Both the position numbers and the translations under genes were made by a program. From Nannocystaceae bacterium (GTDB lineage: Bacteria > Myxococcota_A > Polyangia > Nannocystales > Nannocystaceae), in contig JAIBBS010000006.1 of NCBI GenBank assembly GCA_019694555.1, forward strand, positions 1 through 64,000: a stretch of 64,000 nucleotides of DNA, read 5' to 3'. Each line of letters starts with the position of its first letter. Positions within the stretch are counted from its first letter, which is position 1. Positions 44,146-52,410 of the stretch are shown piece after piece. Below the pieces are notes generated by a model. The model did no database searches and was not told the origin of the DNA. It was given only the letters and a program-made list of their open reading frames with translations.

Positions 44146-45411
44146 TCAGGGATGGTTCGTCGCGGGCCAGCGGCGTGTGCTCGGCCGCGCGGCCGAGGGG
44201 GTCACGGGCGCGTCGGGTTGCGTGGGCGTGACCGCGTCGTCCTCGGGCGCGGGCGTCACGGTGTCGGGCTCGGGCTCGGGCTCGGGCACCGTGGGATCGC
44301 CGGGCGCGGGGCCCGGCGCGGCCGGGAAGCGCTGCTGCGCGGCGGCCCACGCGTCCTCGAAGCGGATCTGTTCGGGCCGCTTGATCACCATCTGCAGCTG
44401 CTCGCGGTCGCCGCTGCGCTTGCCCTTGAAGCGGTACTTCGACACCGTGCCGCGCACGCGCACGAACTCGCCCTTGGCCTTGGCGATGTCCGAGGCCGCG
44501 AAGACCTCGTCGTCGAAGAACACCAGCGTGAAGTCCGAGAACATGCGCCGGCTCAGCATCACGCGCGTGGGCGCGCCGCCGCGACCGACGACGATGTCAC
44601 CGACGGTCGCGAGCAGCTCGACCTCGTCCCCGACGTGCTCCTCGAGCCGCGCGAGCGCGTCCCAGTGCGTCAGCGGGATCATCGTGTCCTTGCTCGCAGC
44701 CGCGCGCTGGAAGGTGGACACGAACTCGGCGCGCCCGTCCCACCACGCCAGCCGCAGGTCGTAGTCGCGGTAGTGCTCGAGCGCGGGATTCCAGATGCCG
44801 CGGCCGGCGGCGCGGGCCTCGGCCTGCGCGGCGACGAAGTCGTCGTGGAACCGCACCGAGTAGCCGTACTTGCTGAAGTACGGACTCATGCCGGCGCGCA
44901 CGCACTCGACGTTGTAGTTGACCCACCGCCCCTGCTTCTTGGCGAACACGTACGCGAGGTAGCGGTTGTAGCGATCGCGCAGGTCCTTGGGGTGATCGCG
45001 CTCGAGCCTCACCTCGGTGACGTCGGCGAAGAACTCCTGCGCGAAGTGCTTGGCCTCCATCCCCAGCGGGGTCGGGATCTTCACCGGCCGCTCGGTCTTG
45101 GCCTGCTCGTTGCGCAGATACTCGTCGAAGCCGATCTCGTAGGCGCGCAGGGCCTTGTCGCTCTTGAAGGTCTCCTCGCAGTCGAGCCCGATCAATCGCA
45201 GGCTTGCGTCGAGACCGTCGACCTTGATGGTGTCGCCGTCGACCACGCCCTTGTTCGCGAGCAGGAACGTGCCCAGCAGCAGGCCCGGCGGCGTCTCGCG
45301 ATCGGCGAGCGACGCCGCCAGCTCGCCGCGATCGTAGCGGCCGTCGTGCAGCGTCTCGCGCTCGGGCGCGCACGCGCCCACCAGCAGCGCGAACACGGCG
45401 GCTGCACTCAC
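44146..45411 (-). CDS. SNase-domain lipoprotein with C-terminal extension
   Basis: The 421-residue product has a lipobox (ALLVGAC, C14) and an enlarged SNase domain to about residue 215: GVVDGDTIKVDG, LRLIGLDCEETF, then a roughly 40-residue insert, EVRLERDH, DRYNRYLAYVF and YFSKYGYSVRF. Catalytic equivalents R72, E79/E80 and R150 are in place. After residue 230 a second domain, rich in beta strands (VELLATVGDIVV, FVRVRGTVSKYRF, LQMVIKRPEQIRF), looks like an OB fold. A Pro/Glu/Thr-rich tail ends the protein. GTG 45411 overlaps the stop of the upstream LTD gene (GTGA), so the two are translationally coupled. Confidence 0.8.
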   Translation of the reverse strand: MSAAAVFALLVGACAPERETLHDGRYDRGELAASLADRETPPGLLLGTFLLANKGVVDGDTIKVDGLDASLRLIGLDCEETFKSDKALRAYEIGFDEYLRNEQAKTERPVKIPTPLGMEAKHFAQEFFADVTEVRLERDHPKDLRDRYNRYLAYVFAKKQGRWVNYNVECVRAGMSPYFSKYGYSVRFHDDFVAAQAEARAAGRGIWNPALEHYRDYDLRLAWWDGRAEFVSTFQRAAASKDTMIPLTHWDALARLEEHVGDEVELLATVGDIVVGRGGAPTRVMLSRRMFSDFTLVFFDDEVFAASDIAKAKGEFVRVRGTVSKYRFKGKRSGDREQLQMVIKRPEQIRFEDAWAAAQQRFPAAPGPAPGDPTVPEPEPEPDTVTPAPEDDAVTPTQPDAPVTPSAARPSTRRWPATNHP

Positions 45412-45995
45412 CCGCACGGGGGGTTGGCCTTTCCCGGCGTGCCCGGCACGCCCGAGGGGCTGTCCGCGCCCGCGGCGGTGTCGTCGACGCACCACGCATC
45501 CGCGGCGTCGTTGGCCTCGGCGTCGGGTGGCATCGCGCCCAGCGCCCAGGTGCCGGCCTTGGTCAGATCGCGGTACACGACCGCGTCGACCAGGGTGTCG
45601 CACGCCTCGATGCGCACGATGCCATCGCCGTACAGATCGCCGTCGTACTCCTCGGCCAGGCCATAGTCCATGTCCGCGGGGCGGTCGTTGTCGGGCACAA
45701 GCGCCAAGGTGAAGTACGCGTCCGCGGGCAGCGTCCGCTGCTGTCGCAGCACCAGCACGCGCTCACCCGAGCCGTCGAGATACGACAGCACCACGTGCAG
45801 GCCGACCAGCTCGAGCTCGCGACCCGAGAGGTTGGTGATCTCGATCCACTGCGGCAGCGTGGTCGCGTCGGTCTGCGGGCCCTGGATCTCGGTGATGACG
45901 AGCTCGCCTTCGTCGAGCGCGGGGCACACCTCGTTCAACGGTTCGACCGCGCACGCACACGCCAGCGACGCGCACGCCAGCGCGGCTGCACGCAT
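45408..45995 (-). CDS. Single-LTD lipoprotein, first gene of the nuclease operon
   Basis: The 195-residue product has a lipobox (CASLACAC) followed by one lamin-tail domain: ELVITEIQGPQTD, PQWIEITNLSGRELELVGL, TLPADAYFTLAL, then IVRIEACDTLVDAVVY. A tail follows with WCVDDTA and GVPGTPGKANPPCG, the same closing motif type as in the five-repeat protein. ATG 45995 is chosen for its signal peptide; ATG 46088 would add 31 Arg-rich residues but is 12 nt below a TAGACT element. Confidence 0.78.
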   Translation of the reverse strand: MRAAALACASLACACAVEPLNEVCPALDEGELVITEIQGPQTDATTLPQWIEITNLSGRELELVGLHVVLSYLDGSGERVLVLRQQRTLPADAYFTLALVPDNDRPADMDYGLAEEYDGDLYGDGIVRIEACDTLVDAVVYRDLTKAGTWALGAMPPDAEANDAADAWCVDDTAAGADSPSGVPGTPGKANPPCG

Positions 45996-46100
45996 GCGCA
46001 GCCGCGCGTGCCTGCTCGCACGCGGCGCCGCGCGTGCGCCCGGCGAGCCGTCCGCGCATGCGCGCCTGCGATGGCGGGGGCAGTCCATGGCCGGATCCCG

Positions 46101-46106
46101 AGTCTA
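46101..46106 (-). promoter_or_regulatory. -10-like TAGACT for the LTD/SNase operon
   Basis: On the minus strand TAGACT ends 12 nt before ATG 46088 and 105 nt before ATG 45995. It lies in the divergent gap shared with the adenosine deaminase gene. Confidence 0.3.
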
Positions 46107-46128
46107 TGGCATGGCGGTGCCGATCGGC

Positions 46129-46134
46129 TAGCAT
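46129..46134 (+). promoter_or_regulatory. -10-like TAGCAT for adenosine deaminase
   Basis: TAGCAT, preceded by GC, ends 20 nt before ATG 46155. Confidence 0.35.
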
Positions 46135-46154
46135 GGCAAAACGCCGCAACGGTC

Positions 46155-47249
46155 ATGGACGAAGCCCTGCCATTTTCCCTGTTCCAACGCCTGCCCAAGA
46201 CCGATCTGCACGTCCACCTCGACGGTTCCATGCGCCTGGCGACGGTGCTGGAGCTCGCGCAACAGCAGCGTGTCAGCTTGCCTGCGAGCGATGCCGACGG
46301 GCTCGCGCGGGCCATGCACATCGGCGAGAACACCGGCAGCCTGGTCAAGTACCTCGAGGCGTTCGACATCACGCTCGCGGTGCTGCAGACCGCCGAGGGG
46401 CTGTATCGCGCGGCCTACGAGCTGGCGCAGGACGCCGCGGCCGAGAACGTGCGCTACATGGAAGTGCGCTACTCGCCCATGCTGCACACCAAGCAGGGCC
46501 TGCGACTGACGCAGGTGGTCGAGACCGTGCTGCGCGCGATGTACGACGCGGCGCAGGCCTTCGGCATCGAGTGCAAGCTGATCCTCTGCGGCATCCGCAA
46601 CATCTCGCCCGAGTCGTCGCTCGAGATGGCGGAGCTGGTGGTCGCGTACAAGAACCGCGGCGTGGTCGGCTTCGATCTCGCCGGTGCCGAGTACGACTAC
46701 CCGCCCAAGGATCACCAGGAGGCCTTCGCGCTGGTGCGGCGCAACAACATCAACGTCACCATCCACGCCGGCGAGGCCTATGGCCCGGCGTCGATCGCCC
46801 AGGCGCTGCACGTGTGCGGCGCGCATCGCATCGGCCACGGCTGCCGGCTGCGCGAGGACGGCGATCTGCTCCACTACGTCGTCGACCACCGCATCGCGCT
46901 CGAGTGTTGTCCGTCGTCGAACGTGCAGACCGGCGCGGTGCGCTCGCTCGAGAGCCACCCCATTCGGCTGTACTACAACCTCGGATCGCGCGTGACCGTG
47001 AACACCGACAACCGGCTGATCACGGACACCACGGTCTCCCGCGAGCTGTACCTGCTGCACACGCGCATGGGCTTCTCGCTGCAGGACATCAAGCAGATCA
47101 TCCTCAACGGCTTCAAGAGCGCGTTCTTGCCGTTCCACGAGAAGCGCCGCTACCTCGAGAAGATCAGCCAGGAGCTGGCGCAGTTCGAGGGGGCCGCCGA
47201 CGCCGCCGCGGACGTCGTCGCGCTCGGTCGCAGCGCCAGCGTCGCGTGA
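46155..47249 (+). CDS. add: Adenosine deaminase
   Basis: The 364-residue product has all adenosine-deaminase landmarks in order: TDLHVHLDGSMR, YLEAFDITLAVLQT, VRYMEVRYSPMLHT, VGFDLAGAEYDYPP, the catalytic VTIHAGEAYGP (His, Glu), HRIGHGCRL, ALECCPSSNVQTGAV and VTVNTDNRLITDTTVS (Asp ligand). It hydrolyses adenosine or deoxyadenosine to inosine; the neighbouring nuclease operon could supply deoxynucleosides. The initial ATG 46155 directly precedes a conserved N-terminus; the upstream in-frame extension is shadow. Confidence 0.92.
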   Translation: MDEALPFSLFQRLPKTDLHVHLDGSMRLATVLELAQQQRVSLPASDADGLARAMHIGENTGSLVKYLEAFDITLAVLQTAEGLYRAAYELAQDAAAENVRYMEVRYSPMLHTKQGLRLTQVVETVLRAMYDAAQAFGIECKLILCGIRNISPESSLEMAELVVAYKNRGVVGFDLAGAEYDYPPKDHQEAFALVRRNNINVTIHAGEAYGPASIAQALHVCGAHRIGHGCRLREDGDLLHYVVDHRIALECCPSSNVQTGAVRSLESHPIRLYYNLGSRVTVNTDNRLITDTTVSRELYLLHTRMGFSLQDIKQIILNGFKSAFLPFHEKRRYLEKISQELAQFEGAADAAADVVALGRSASVA

Positions 47250-47253
47250 ACCC

Positions 47254-47273
47254 GCGGCCGTGATCGCGGCCGC
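47254..47273 (+). terminator. Hairpin after add
   Basis: GCGGCCG and CGGCCGC pair perfectly across TGATCG, 5 nt after the stop codon. No T-run follows. Confidence 0.5.
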
Positions 47274-47361
47274 AGGGCGCGCCGGCCGCGGCCGTCCGGG
47301 CACGTGCGCTGTGTCCCGTCCCCGCACGTTGCGAACGGCCGCGTCCGGGATCGCGAGCCGA

Positions 47362-47367
47362 TAGACT
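47362..47367 (+). promoter_or_regulatory. -10-like TAGACT for the PPC-repeat lipoprotein
   Basis: TAGACT ends 7 nt before ATG 47375. No Shine-Dalgarno sequence is visible in the 7-nt gap. Confidence 0.45.
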
Positions 47368-47374
47368 GCGGCCC

Positions 47375-49894
47375 ATGCACTGCCGTGACCCGCGCCGCGT
47401 TCCCGTCGTCCTGGGCTCGATGCTCGCCGGCCTGCTCGCCGCGTGTGGTGACGACGCATCGAGTGTCTCCGAGGGTTCGTCGTCGTCGTCGTCGGGCTCG
47501 AGCAGCAGCGGCAGCGCGACCACGGTGTCGACGACCATGGCCGACACCACCGCCGCCGAGAGCTCGTCGTCCGCCACCGGCAACGAGACCACCGGCGGCT
47601 CGAGCGGCTCGAGCGACACCGGCTCGACCACGGCGGCCACGACCGGCAGCACCGGTCCGGGCGACAGCTCGTCGACCGCGGTGACGTCGGTCAGCGAGAG
47701 CAGCAGCAGCGACACCGGTGTGCCCGTGGTCGAGTGTCCGTTCGCCGTGCTGGGACCCGCGCTCCCGGCCGCGGTGTTCGGCAACACCTACGGCACCGAC
47801 GACGACTCGTCGGGTTCGTGCGGTGGCGCGGGCTCGCCCGACGTCGGCTACCAGTTCGTCGCGCCCGCGGATGGCATCTACACCATCGACACGCACGGCT
47901 CGCAGCTCGACACCGTGCTGTACGTGCTCGATGGCGACTGCGCCGGCGCCGAGCTGGGCTGCAACGACAACGGCGACGGCTCGCAGTCGGCGCTCGCGCT
48001 GACGCTGACGCAGGGCCAGCTGGTCACGATCGTGGTCGATGGCAACGACGTCGGCGGCGCGCCGTTCAACCTGCGCGTGCGCGCGGGGACCTTCGCCTGT
48101 CCGGTCGCGGATCTCGGCAACACCGTGCCCAACGTGGTCTCGGGCGACAACACGCAGTACTTCGACGGCTTCGAGTCGGCGTGCGGCGGTCAGGCCGGGC
48201 AGGACGCGGGGTACCTCTTCACCGCTCCGGCCGACGGCAGCTACACCTTCGACACCTTCGGCTCGTCGTTCGAGTCGATCATGTACGTGCTCGACGGCAC
48301 CTGCGGCGGCAACGTGCTCGCGTGCGGCAACGAGGGCACGCTGGTGACGCTGACCGCGGGCCAGCAGGTCACGGTCGTGGTCGACACGGTGTACCTGGCG
48401 GGGCAGTTCGACCTGCACATCAACGGCCTGGGCGGCGTGTGCCCCGACAGCGACCTCGGCAACACCGTGCCGCAGGCGGTGGTCGGCGACACCAGTGACG
48501 GCGACAACACCGACGCCGGCAGCTGCGGCGGCGCGTTCTCGTTCGACGACCTCTACACCTTCACCGCGCCCGCCGACGGCCTGTACTCCTTCGACACCTT
48601 CGGCTCCGCGCTCGACACCGTGCTGTACGTGCGCGACGGCGGCTGCGGCGGCCCCGAGCTCGGCTGCAACGACGATTTCACCGACGTGGTCGAGCAGTCG
48701 CGCGTGGTGCTGGGCCTCGCGGCCGGCCAGGACGTCATGCTCGGCGTCGACGGCAACGGCGTCGGCAGCTACACGCTCAACCTCGCGCAGGTGCCGTGCC
48801 CCGACGAGCCCCTGCCGGATCTGCCGCCGGCGGTGATCAACGGCTCGACCCAGGGCGGCATCGACAAGCTGCGGGGCAGCTGCGCCGCGGACACCGAGGA
48901 CTACGACACGCCCGACCACGCATACTCGTTCACCGCGCCCAGCGACGGCGAGTACACCTTCACGACCTTCGGTTCGACCTTCGACACCGTGCTGTACGTG
49001 CTCGACGGCGCGGCCTGCAACGGCACCGAGCTGGCGTGCAGCGACAACTACCAGTTCGACGTCACGAGCGCGCTGTCGGTGCAGCTGACCGCGGGCCAGA
49101 CCGTCACGGTCGTGGTCGACGGCAACTTCGAGGGCGAGGGCGCGTTCACGCTCAACGTCGGTCAGCTCGGCGGCGGCAACTGCCCCGACACCGATCTCGG
49201 CAACACCGTGCCCGCCGCCGCCAGCGGCGACACGTCGCTGGGCGACAACACCGTCGCCGGCACCTGCGGCGGCTTCACACAGAACGACGACATCTACTTC
49301 TTCACCGCGCCGATGGCCGGCCTCTACAACTTCAACACCGTGGGCTCGCTGTACAACACGGTGCTGTTCCTGCGCGATGGCGACTGTGCCGGGGCCGAGA
49401 TCGCCTGCAACGACGACATCAACTTCTTCACGCAGCAGTCGTCGATCGCGACGACGCTGGCGCAGGGGCAAACCGTCATGGTCGCGGTCGACGGTGCGGA
49501 CGCCGACGGTGCGTACGACCTCAACATCGACTTCGTCACCTGTCCCGACGAGGTGCTCGACAACACCGTGCCCGCCAGCTACGACGGCGCCACGATCGGC
49601 GAGGTCGACAAGCTCCAGAGCGTCAACTGCCCCGACGACGGCTCGCCGGACTACACCTTCGAGTTCACCGCTCCGGCCGACGACACGTACACCTTCGATC
49701 TGCAGGGCTCGGACTACGACACGGTGATCATCGTGCAGGACGCGGTCTGCGGCGGCGACGAGCTCGCGTGCAACGACGACTTCTTCGGGCTGCTGTCCTC
49801 GGTCGACGTGGACCTGCTGCAGGACCAGACCGTCATCGTCGTGGTCACGGGCTTCTCGGGCGACTCGGGCAACTTCACGCTCAACATCAACTGA
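47375..49894 (+). CDS. Lipoprotein with six PPC-like beta-sandwich repeats
   Basis: The 839-residue product has a lipobox (AGLLAAC), a Ser/Thr/Gly linker of about 95 residues, and six tandem units of roughly 115-130 residues. A unit reads CPxxxLGNTVP, then an SCGG or NCP turn, YxFTAPADGxYTFDTFGSxxDTVLYVxDGxCxGxELxCNDD, and GQxVTVVVDG. The FTAPADGxYTFDT strand pattern resembles the pre-peptidase C-terminal (PPC) domain, usually a small calcium- or carbohydrate-binding beta-sandwich attached to secreted peptidases. Here there is no enzyme domain. Two to three cysteines per unit would form internal disulphides. Adhesion or matrix function is inferred. Confidence 0.78.
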   Translation: MHCRDPRRVPVVLGSMLAGLLAACGDDASSVSEGSSSSSSGSSSSGSATTVSTTMADTTAAESSSSATGNETTGGSSGSSDTGSTTAATTGSTGPGDSSSTAVTSVSESSSSDTGVPVVECPFAVLGPALPAAVFGNTYGTDDDSSGSCGGAGSPDVGYQFVAPADGIYTIDTHGSQLDTVLYVLDGDCAGAELGCNDNGDGSQSALALTLTQGQLVTIVVDGNDVGGAPFNLRVRAGTFACPVADLGNTVPNVVSGDNTQYFDGFESACGGQAGQDAGYLFTAPADGSYTFDTFGSSFESIMYVLDGTCGGNVLACGNEGTLVTLTAGQQVTVVVDTVYLAGQFDLHINGLGGVCPDSDLGNTVPQAVVGDTSDGDNTDAGSCGGAFSFDDLYTFTAPADGLYSFDTFGSALDTVLYVRDGGCGGPELGCNDDFTDVVEQSRVVLGLAAGQDVMLGVDGNGVGSYTLNLAQVPCPDEPLPDLPPAVINGSTQGGIDKLRGSCAADTEDYDTPDHAYSFTAPSDGEYTFTTFGSTFDTVLYVLDGAACNGTELACSDNYQFDVTSALSVQLTAGQTVTVVVDGNFEGEGAFTLNVGQLGGGNCPDTDLGNTVPAAASGDTSLGDNTVAGTCGGFTQNDDIYFFTAPMAGLYNFNTVGSLYNTVLFLRDGDCAGAEIACNDDINFFTQQSSIATTLAQGQTVMVAVDGADADGAYDLNIDFVTCPDEVLDNTVPASYDGATIGEVDKLQSVNCPDDGSPDYTFEFTAPADDTYTFDLQGSDYDTVIIVQDAVCGGDELACNDDFFGLLSSVDVDLLQDQTVIVVVTGFSGDSGNFTLNIN
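47734..49894 (+). repeat. Six tandem PPC-like-domain coding repeats, about 340-390 bp each
   Basis: Unit starts, marked by the Cys-Pro codons, fall near 47734, 48097, 48439, 48795, 49181 and 49541. Units 4 and 6 share the variant IDKL/VDKL insertion, so they may be the closer pair. Confidence 0.65.
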
Positions 49895-49933
49895 CGCGGC
49901 TTTGCACGCGTTGAGCCCGCCACGGCGGTGGGC

Positions 49934-49939
49934 TAGCCT
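49934..49939 (+). promoter_or_regulatory. -10-like TAGCCT for the DUF5329 gene
   Basis: TAGCCT, preceded by GC, ends 7 nt before ATG 49947. Confidence 0.4.
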
Positions 49940-49946
49940 TCGCGGC

Positions 49947-50654
49947 ATGGTGCGTGCCGCGGTGCTGCTCGTGTGGGGTCTTTCGGCGTTCGCGTGCGGC
50001 AGCGCGTCCCAGGGGCCACCGCCGGTCGCCGCGCGCGTGGTCGAGCCGCCGCTGTCGCTGCCCGAGGGCGGGGCGACCCTGCGGCTCGAGCAGCGCGCAC
50101 GCGCGGAGCTGCCCGGGTCCAAGGGCGCGTTCACGGTCGAGCTGGGCGACATCACCGGCGCACGCACGCAGCTGGTGGTCGCGCGCAAGGACGGTGGCGG
50201 GGTGCTCGCGTCGCAGAGCGTCGCGCAGGGCGACCGCGTGCCGCTGCTGCTCGAGGGCAACGGCTACGAGCTCGTGATCGAGCGGCTGCACGACGGCATG
50301 CTCAGCGGCGACTGGCTCGAGCTGCGCGTGCGCGCCAGCGGGGCCACGACGTCGCCGCCTGCGGTGGTCGACGAGCGCGCCCGCATCGAGGGCCTGCTCG
50401 CCGCGGTCGAACACAGCGGCGTGGTGTTCATCCGCAACGGCAGCGAGCACGACGCTCGCGCCGCGGCCGATCACCTGCGCACCAAGTGGTCGCGCGCGGG
50501 CGACGGCATCGACACCGCCGAGGCGTTCATCGATCGCCTGGGCACGCGCTCGTCGCAGAGCGGCGAGGCCTACCGCGTGCGCCTGCCCGACGGCACCGAG
50601 CGCGAGGCCGGACCGTGGCTGCACGAGCAGCTCGCGGCGCTCGCACCGAGCTAG
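49947..50654 (+). CDS. DUF5329-family lipoprotein
   Basis: The 235-residue product has a signal ending LSAFAC and two parts. The first (residues 40-140) is a beta-rich domain of unknown type. The second matches DUF5329: RIEGLLAAVEHSGVVFIRNG, EHDARAAADHLRTKW, GIDTAEAFIDRLGTRSSQSG and YRVRLPDGTE. The family is a small secreted protein of unknown role found in many Gram-negatives. It is convergent with the ECF sigma gene, 25 nt apart. Confidence 0.8.
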   Translation: MVRAAVLLVWGLSAFACGSASQGPPPVAARVVEPPLSLPEGGATLRLEQRARAELPGSKGAFTVELGDITGARTQLVVARKDGGGVLASQSVAQGDRVPLLLEGNGYELVIERLHDGMLSGDWLELRVRASGATTSPPAVVDERARIEGLLAAVEHSGVVFIRNGSEHDARAAADHLRTKWSRAGDGIDTAEAFIDRLGTRSSQSGEAYRVRLPDGTEREAGPWLHEQLAALAPS

Positions 50655-50679
50655 TCCCCTGGAACCTCGCGCGGCCCGG

Positions 50680-51291
50680 TCACTGCCGCGCGCGCAGGCC
50701 CACGGCCGCGGCCCACGCGTCGAGCTCGCGCTCGGCGTCGCCGGACTCGCCGCGGTTGGGCGTCGCGGACGCGTCCATGCGTGCACGCAACAGCTCCTTG
50801 GCGCGGCGCAGTCGGCTCTTGACCGTGCCCTGCGGGATCCCGAGCGCGTCGCCGAGCTCGGCGGTGCTGAGGTCCTCCCAGTAGTGCAGCTCGAGCGCGA
50901 TCTGCAGCTCGACCGGGATCTGCTGCAGCGCGGCCATGATCGCGCCGCGGGTGTCGTCGGCCGCCAGCGCGGCGCTGGGGCTGGGCGCCATGTCGGTGAC
51001 CGCGCTGGTGGCGGGATCGAAGCCGGCCTGCCGCGCCTGGCCCTTGTAGTGATCGAACAGCTCGTTGCGTGCGACGGCGAAGAGGAAGCCGCGGAAGCTG
51101 GCGGCATCGCGCACGCGATCGCGGTGGACCACGCACGCCAGCAGGGTGCGCTGCACGAGATCGTCGACCGCCTCGGAGGCCTTGGTGTCGAAGAAGCGGA
51201 TCAGCGCGTCGACGTGGCGCTCGAGCAAGGTGTTGCCGGCGCGCGCATCACCGGCACGCCATGACTCGAGCAGCTCGGCGTCGGTCGGCAC
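50680..51291 (-). CDS. ECF-type RNA polymerase sigma factor
   Basis: The 203-residue product has sigma region 2 (GNTLLERHVDALIRFFDTK, DDLVQRTLLACVVHRD, SFRGFLFAVARNELFDHYK) and region 4 (LQQIPVELQIALELHYWEDLSTAELGDALGIPQGTVKSRLRRAKELL, read in parts). Region 3 is absent, as in group IV factors. No membrane anti-sigma factor is adjacent. Instead a secreted Cys-rich protein gene lies 66 nt upstream on the same strand and may be part of the signalling unit or its target. The start is GTG 51291, 7 nt below TACGCT. Confidence 0.88.
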   Translation of the reverse strand: MPTDAELLESWRAGDARAGNTLLERHVDALIRFFDTKASEAVDDLVQRTLLACVVHRDRVRDAASFRGFLFAVARNELFDHYKGQARQAGFDPATSAVTDMAPSPSAALAADDTRGAIMAALQQIPVELQIALELHYWEDLSTAELGDALGIPQGTVKSRLRRAKELLRARMDASATPNRGESGDAERELDAWAAAVGLRARQ

Positions 51292-51298
51292 CCAGGCC

Positions 51299-51304
51299 AG
51301 CGTA
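51299..51304 (-). promoter_or_regulatory. -10-like TACGCT for the ECF sigma gene
   Basis: On the minus strand TACGCT ends 7 nt before GTG 51291. Confidence 0.4.
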
Positions 51305-51357
51305 GGCGCTTGCCTCGGCCGCAGGCAACCCGGGCGCGCGCGCGGGCGGCGATGCGG

Positions 51358-52323
51358 TCACGGTGGGCACACGCGGGTGAGCTCGAAGCGGACGCCACCG
51401 CGGTTGTCCTGGCAGAACGTGTCGCTGATGCCGCACGCGAGCACGCCGTCGGCCAGCTCGATCTCGACCTCGGTCGTGGTCAGGGCCGCGAACGCGGACG
51501 GCGCGTCGGCGTACCAGGTGCCCGGCGGCGTGCGCAGCTCGCCCAGCGACAGCCCGGTGCAGTCGACGAACCACGCCCACGTGAGCCCGCCGACCGCGGC
51601 GTCGTAGGACCACTTGCTGCCGCCGCTGGGCAACGCGTGCGCGCGGTAGCGACCCGGCGGCAGCAGCAGCACCGGATCGAACGCCAGCGGTCCGCAGTCG
51701 TAGCGCCAGTCCAGCGTCACCTCCTCGTGCACCGAGCACGCGCCGTCGAGGCACTCGCCCTCGTCGCAGTCGTCGTCGTCGTCGCAGCGCTGGCACAGCG
51801 CGCACGCAAGACAGTGGCCGCCGCAGTCGACGTCGCTCTCGTCGCCGTTGCGCTCGCCGTCGTCGCAGCGGTGCGGTGGTCCGCCGCCATCGGCATGCAA
51901 CGCGGCGTCGTCGCGCTCGCCGGCCTCGTCGCCGCCGCTGCCGTCCGCGCGGCCGGGGCCGTCGTCCTCGCCGGGCTCCCACGTGTCCGCGGTGCCGGGC
52001 TGATCGAACGGCGTCCGCGGCAGGCACTGGCCCGCGAGTGCCGGCGGCGTGTGGCCACCCCAGGCGCGTCCGCTGGCGCAGGCTTCACTGGCGAAGCTGC
52101 AGAAGCCCTGCGGCTCGCAGACGCCAGCGTTGCCGCCGCCGCGGCAGTCGTCGTCGACCTCGCACGCGAACCATCCGGCTTCGCACGCGGCGCTCGGCGA
52201 CGCCAGCGCGAAGCCGAGCCACAGGCCGGCGCCCAGACGTGGGCGGGCCGGTGCGGGCTCGCGACGGCGCGCGGCCGGGGATCGTGCCGGGGTGCGTGCA
52301 GGGGTGGGCGCCGCGTCGCTCAC
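51358..52323 (-). CDS. Secreted Cys-rich surface protein, unrecognised
   Basis: The 321-residue product has a long basic n-region, then a hydrophobic stretch ending [10 protein letters not shown] knot-like part follows ([24 protein letters not shown]), an acidic Gly/Asp linker, and a second Cys-rich part ([40 protein letters not shown]) as seen in many myxobacterial surface proteins. The last 120 residues form a Trp-rich beta domain ([29 protein letters not shown]). No enzyme motif is visible. The start may be GTG 52323 or ATG 52359. Confidence 0.65.
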   Translation of the reverse strand: MSDAAPTPARTPARSPAARRREPAPARPRLGAGLWLGFALASPSAACEAGWFACEVDDDCRGGGNAGVCEPQGFCSFASEACASGRAWGGHTPPALAGQCLPRTPFDQPGTADTWEPGEDDGPGRADGSGGDEAGERDDAALHADGGGPPHRCDDGERNGDESDVDCGGHCLACALCQRCDDDDDCDEGECLDGACSVHEEVTLDWRYDCGPLAFDPVLLLPPGRYRAHALPSGGSKWSYDAAVGGLTWAWFVDCTGLSLGELRTPPGTWYADAPSAFAALTTTEVEIELADGVLACGISDTFCQDNRGGVRFELTRVCPP

Positions 52324-52396
52324 GTCCCTGCAGACTGTCGACCCCCGCGATCGGATCACGGCGGTTTCGCGGGCGCGCGCGGCCGGCCCGACCCGC

Positions 52397-52402
52397 TACC
52401 AT
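52397..52402 (+). promoter_or_regulatory. -10-like TACCAT for the Ser/Thr kinase
   Basis: TACCAT, preceded by GC, ends 8 nt before ATG 52411. Confidence 0.4.
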
Positions 52403-52410
52403 GATCGACG

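Noticed and set aside
38552-45995. Calling the LTD/SNase/HhH operon a competence (Com) system
   Set aside because: No ComEC, ComF, pilin or secretin gene is present in the window, so DNA uptake into the cytoplasm cannot be claimed; it is described only as a surface DNA-processing candidate.
47150-50260. Minus-strand open frame of 1036 codons
   Set aside because: It lies opposite the six-repeat PPC-like lipoprotein, the DUF5329 gene and the end of add, all with clear motifs. The translated sequence is Val/Arg/Ala/His-rich with no domain, which is what the complement of GC-rich genes gives.
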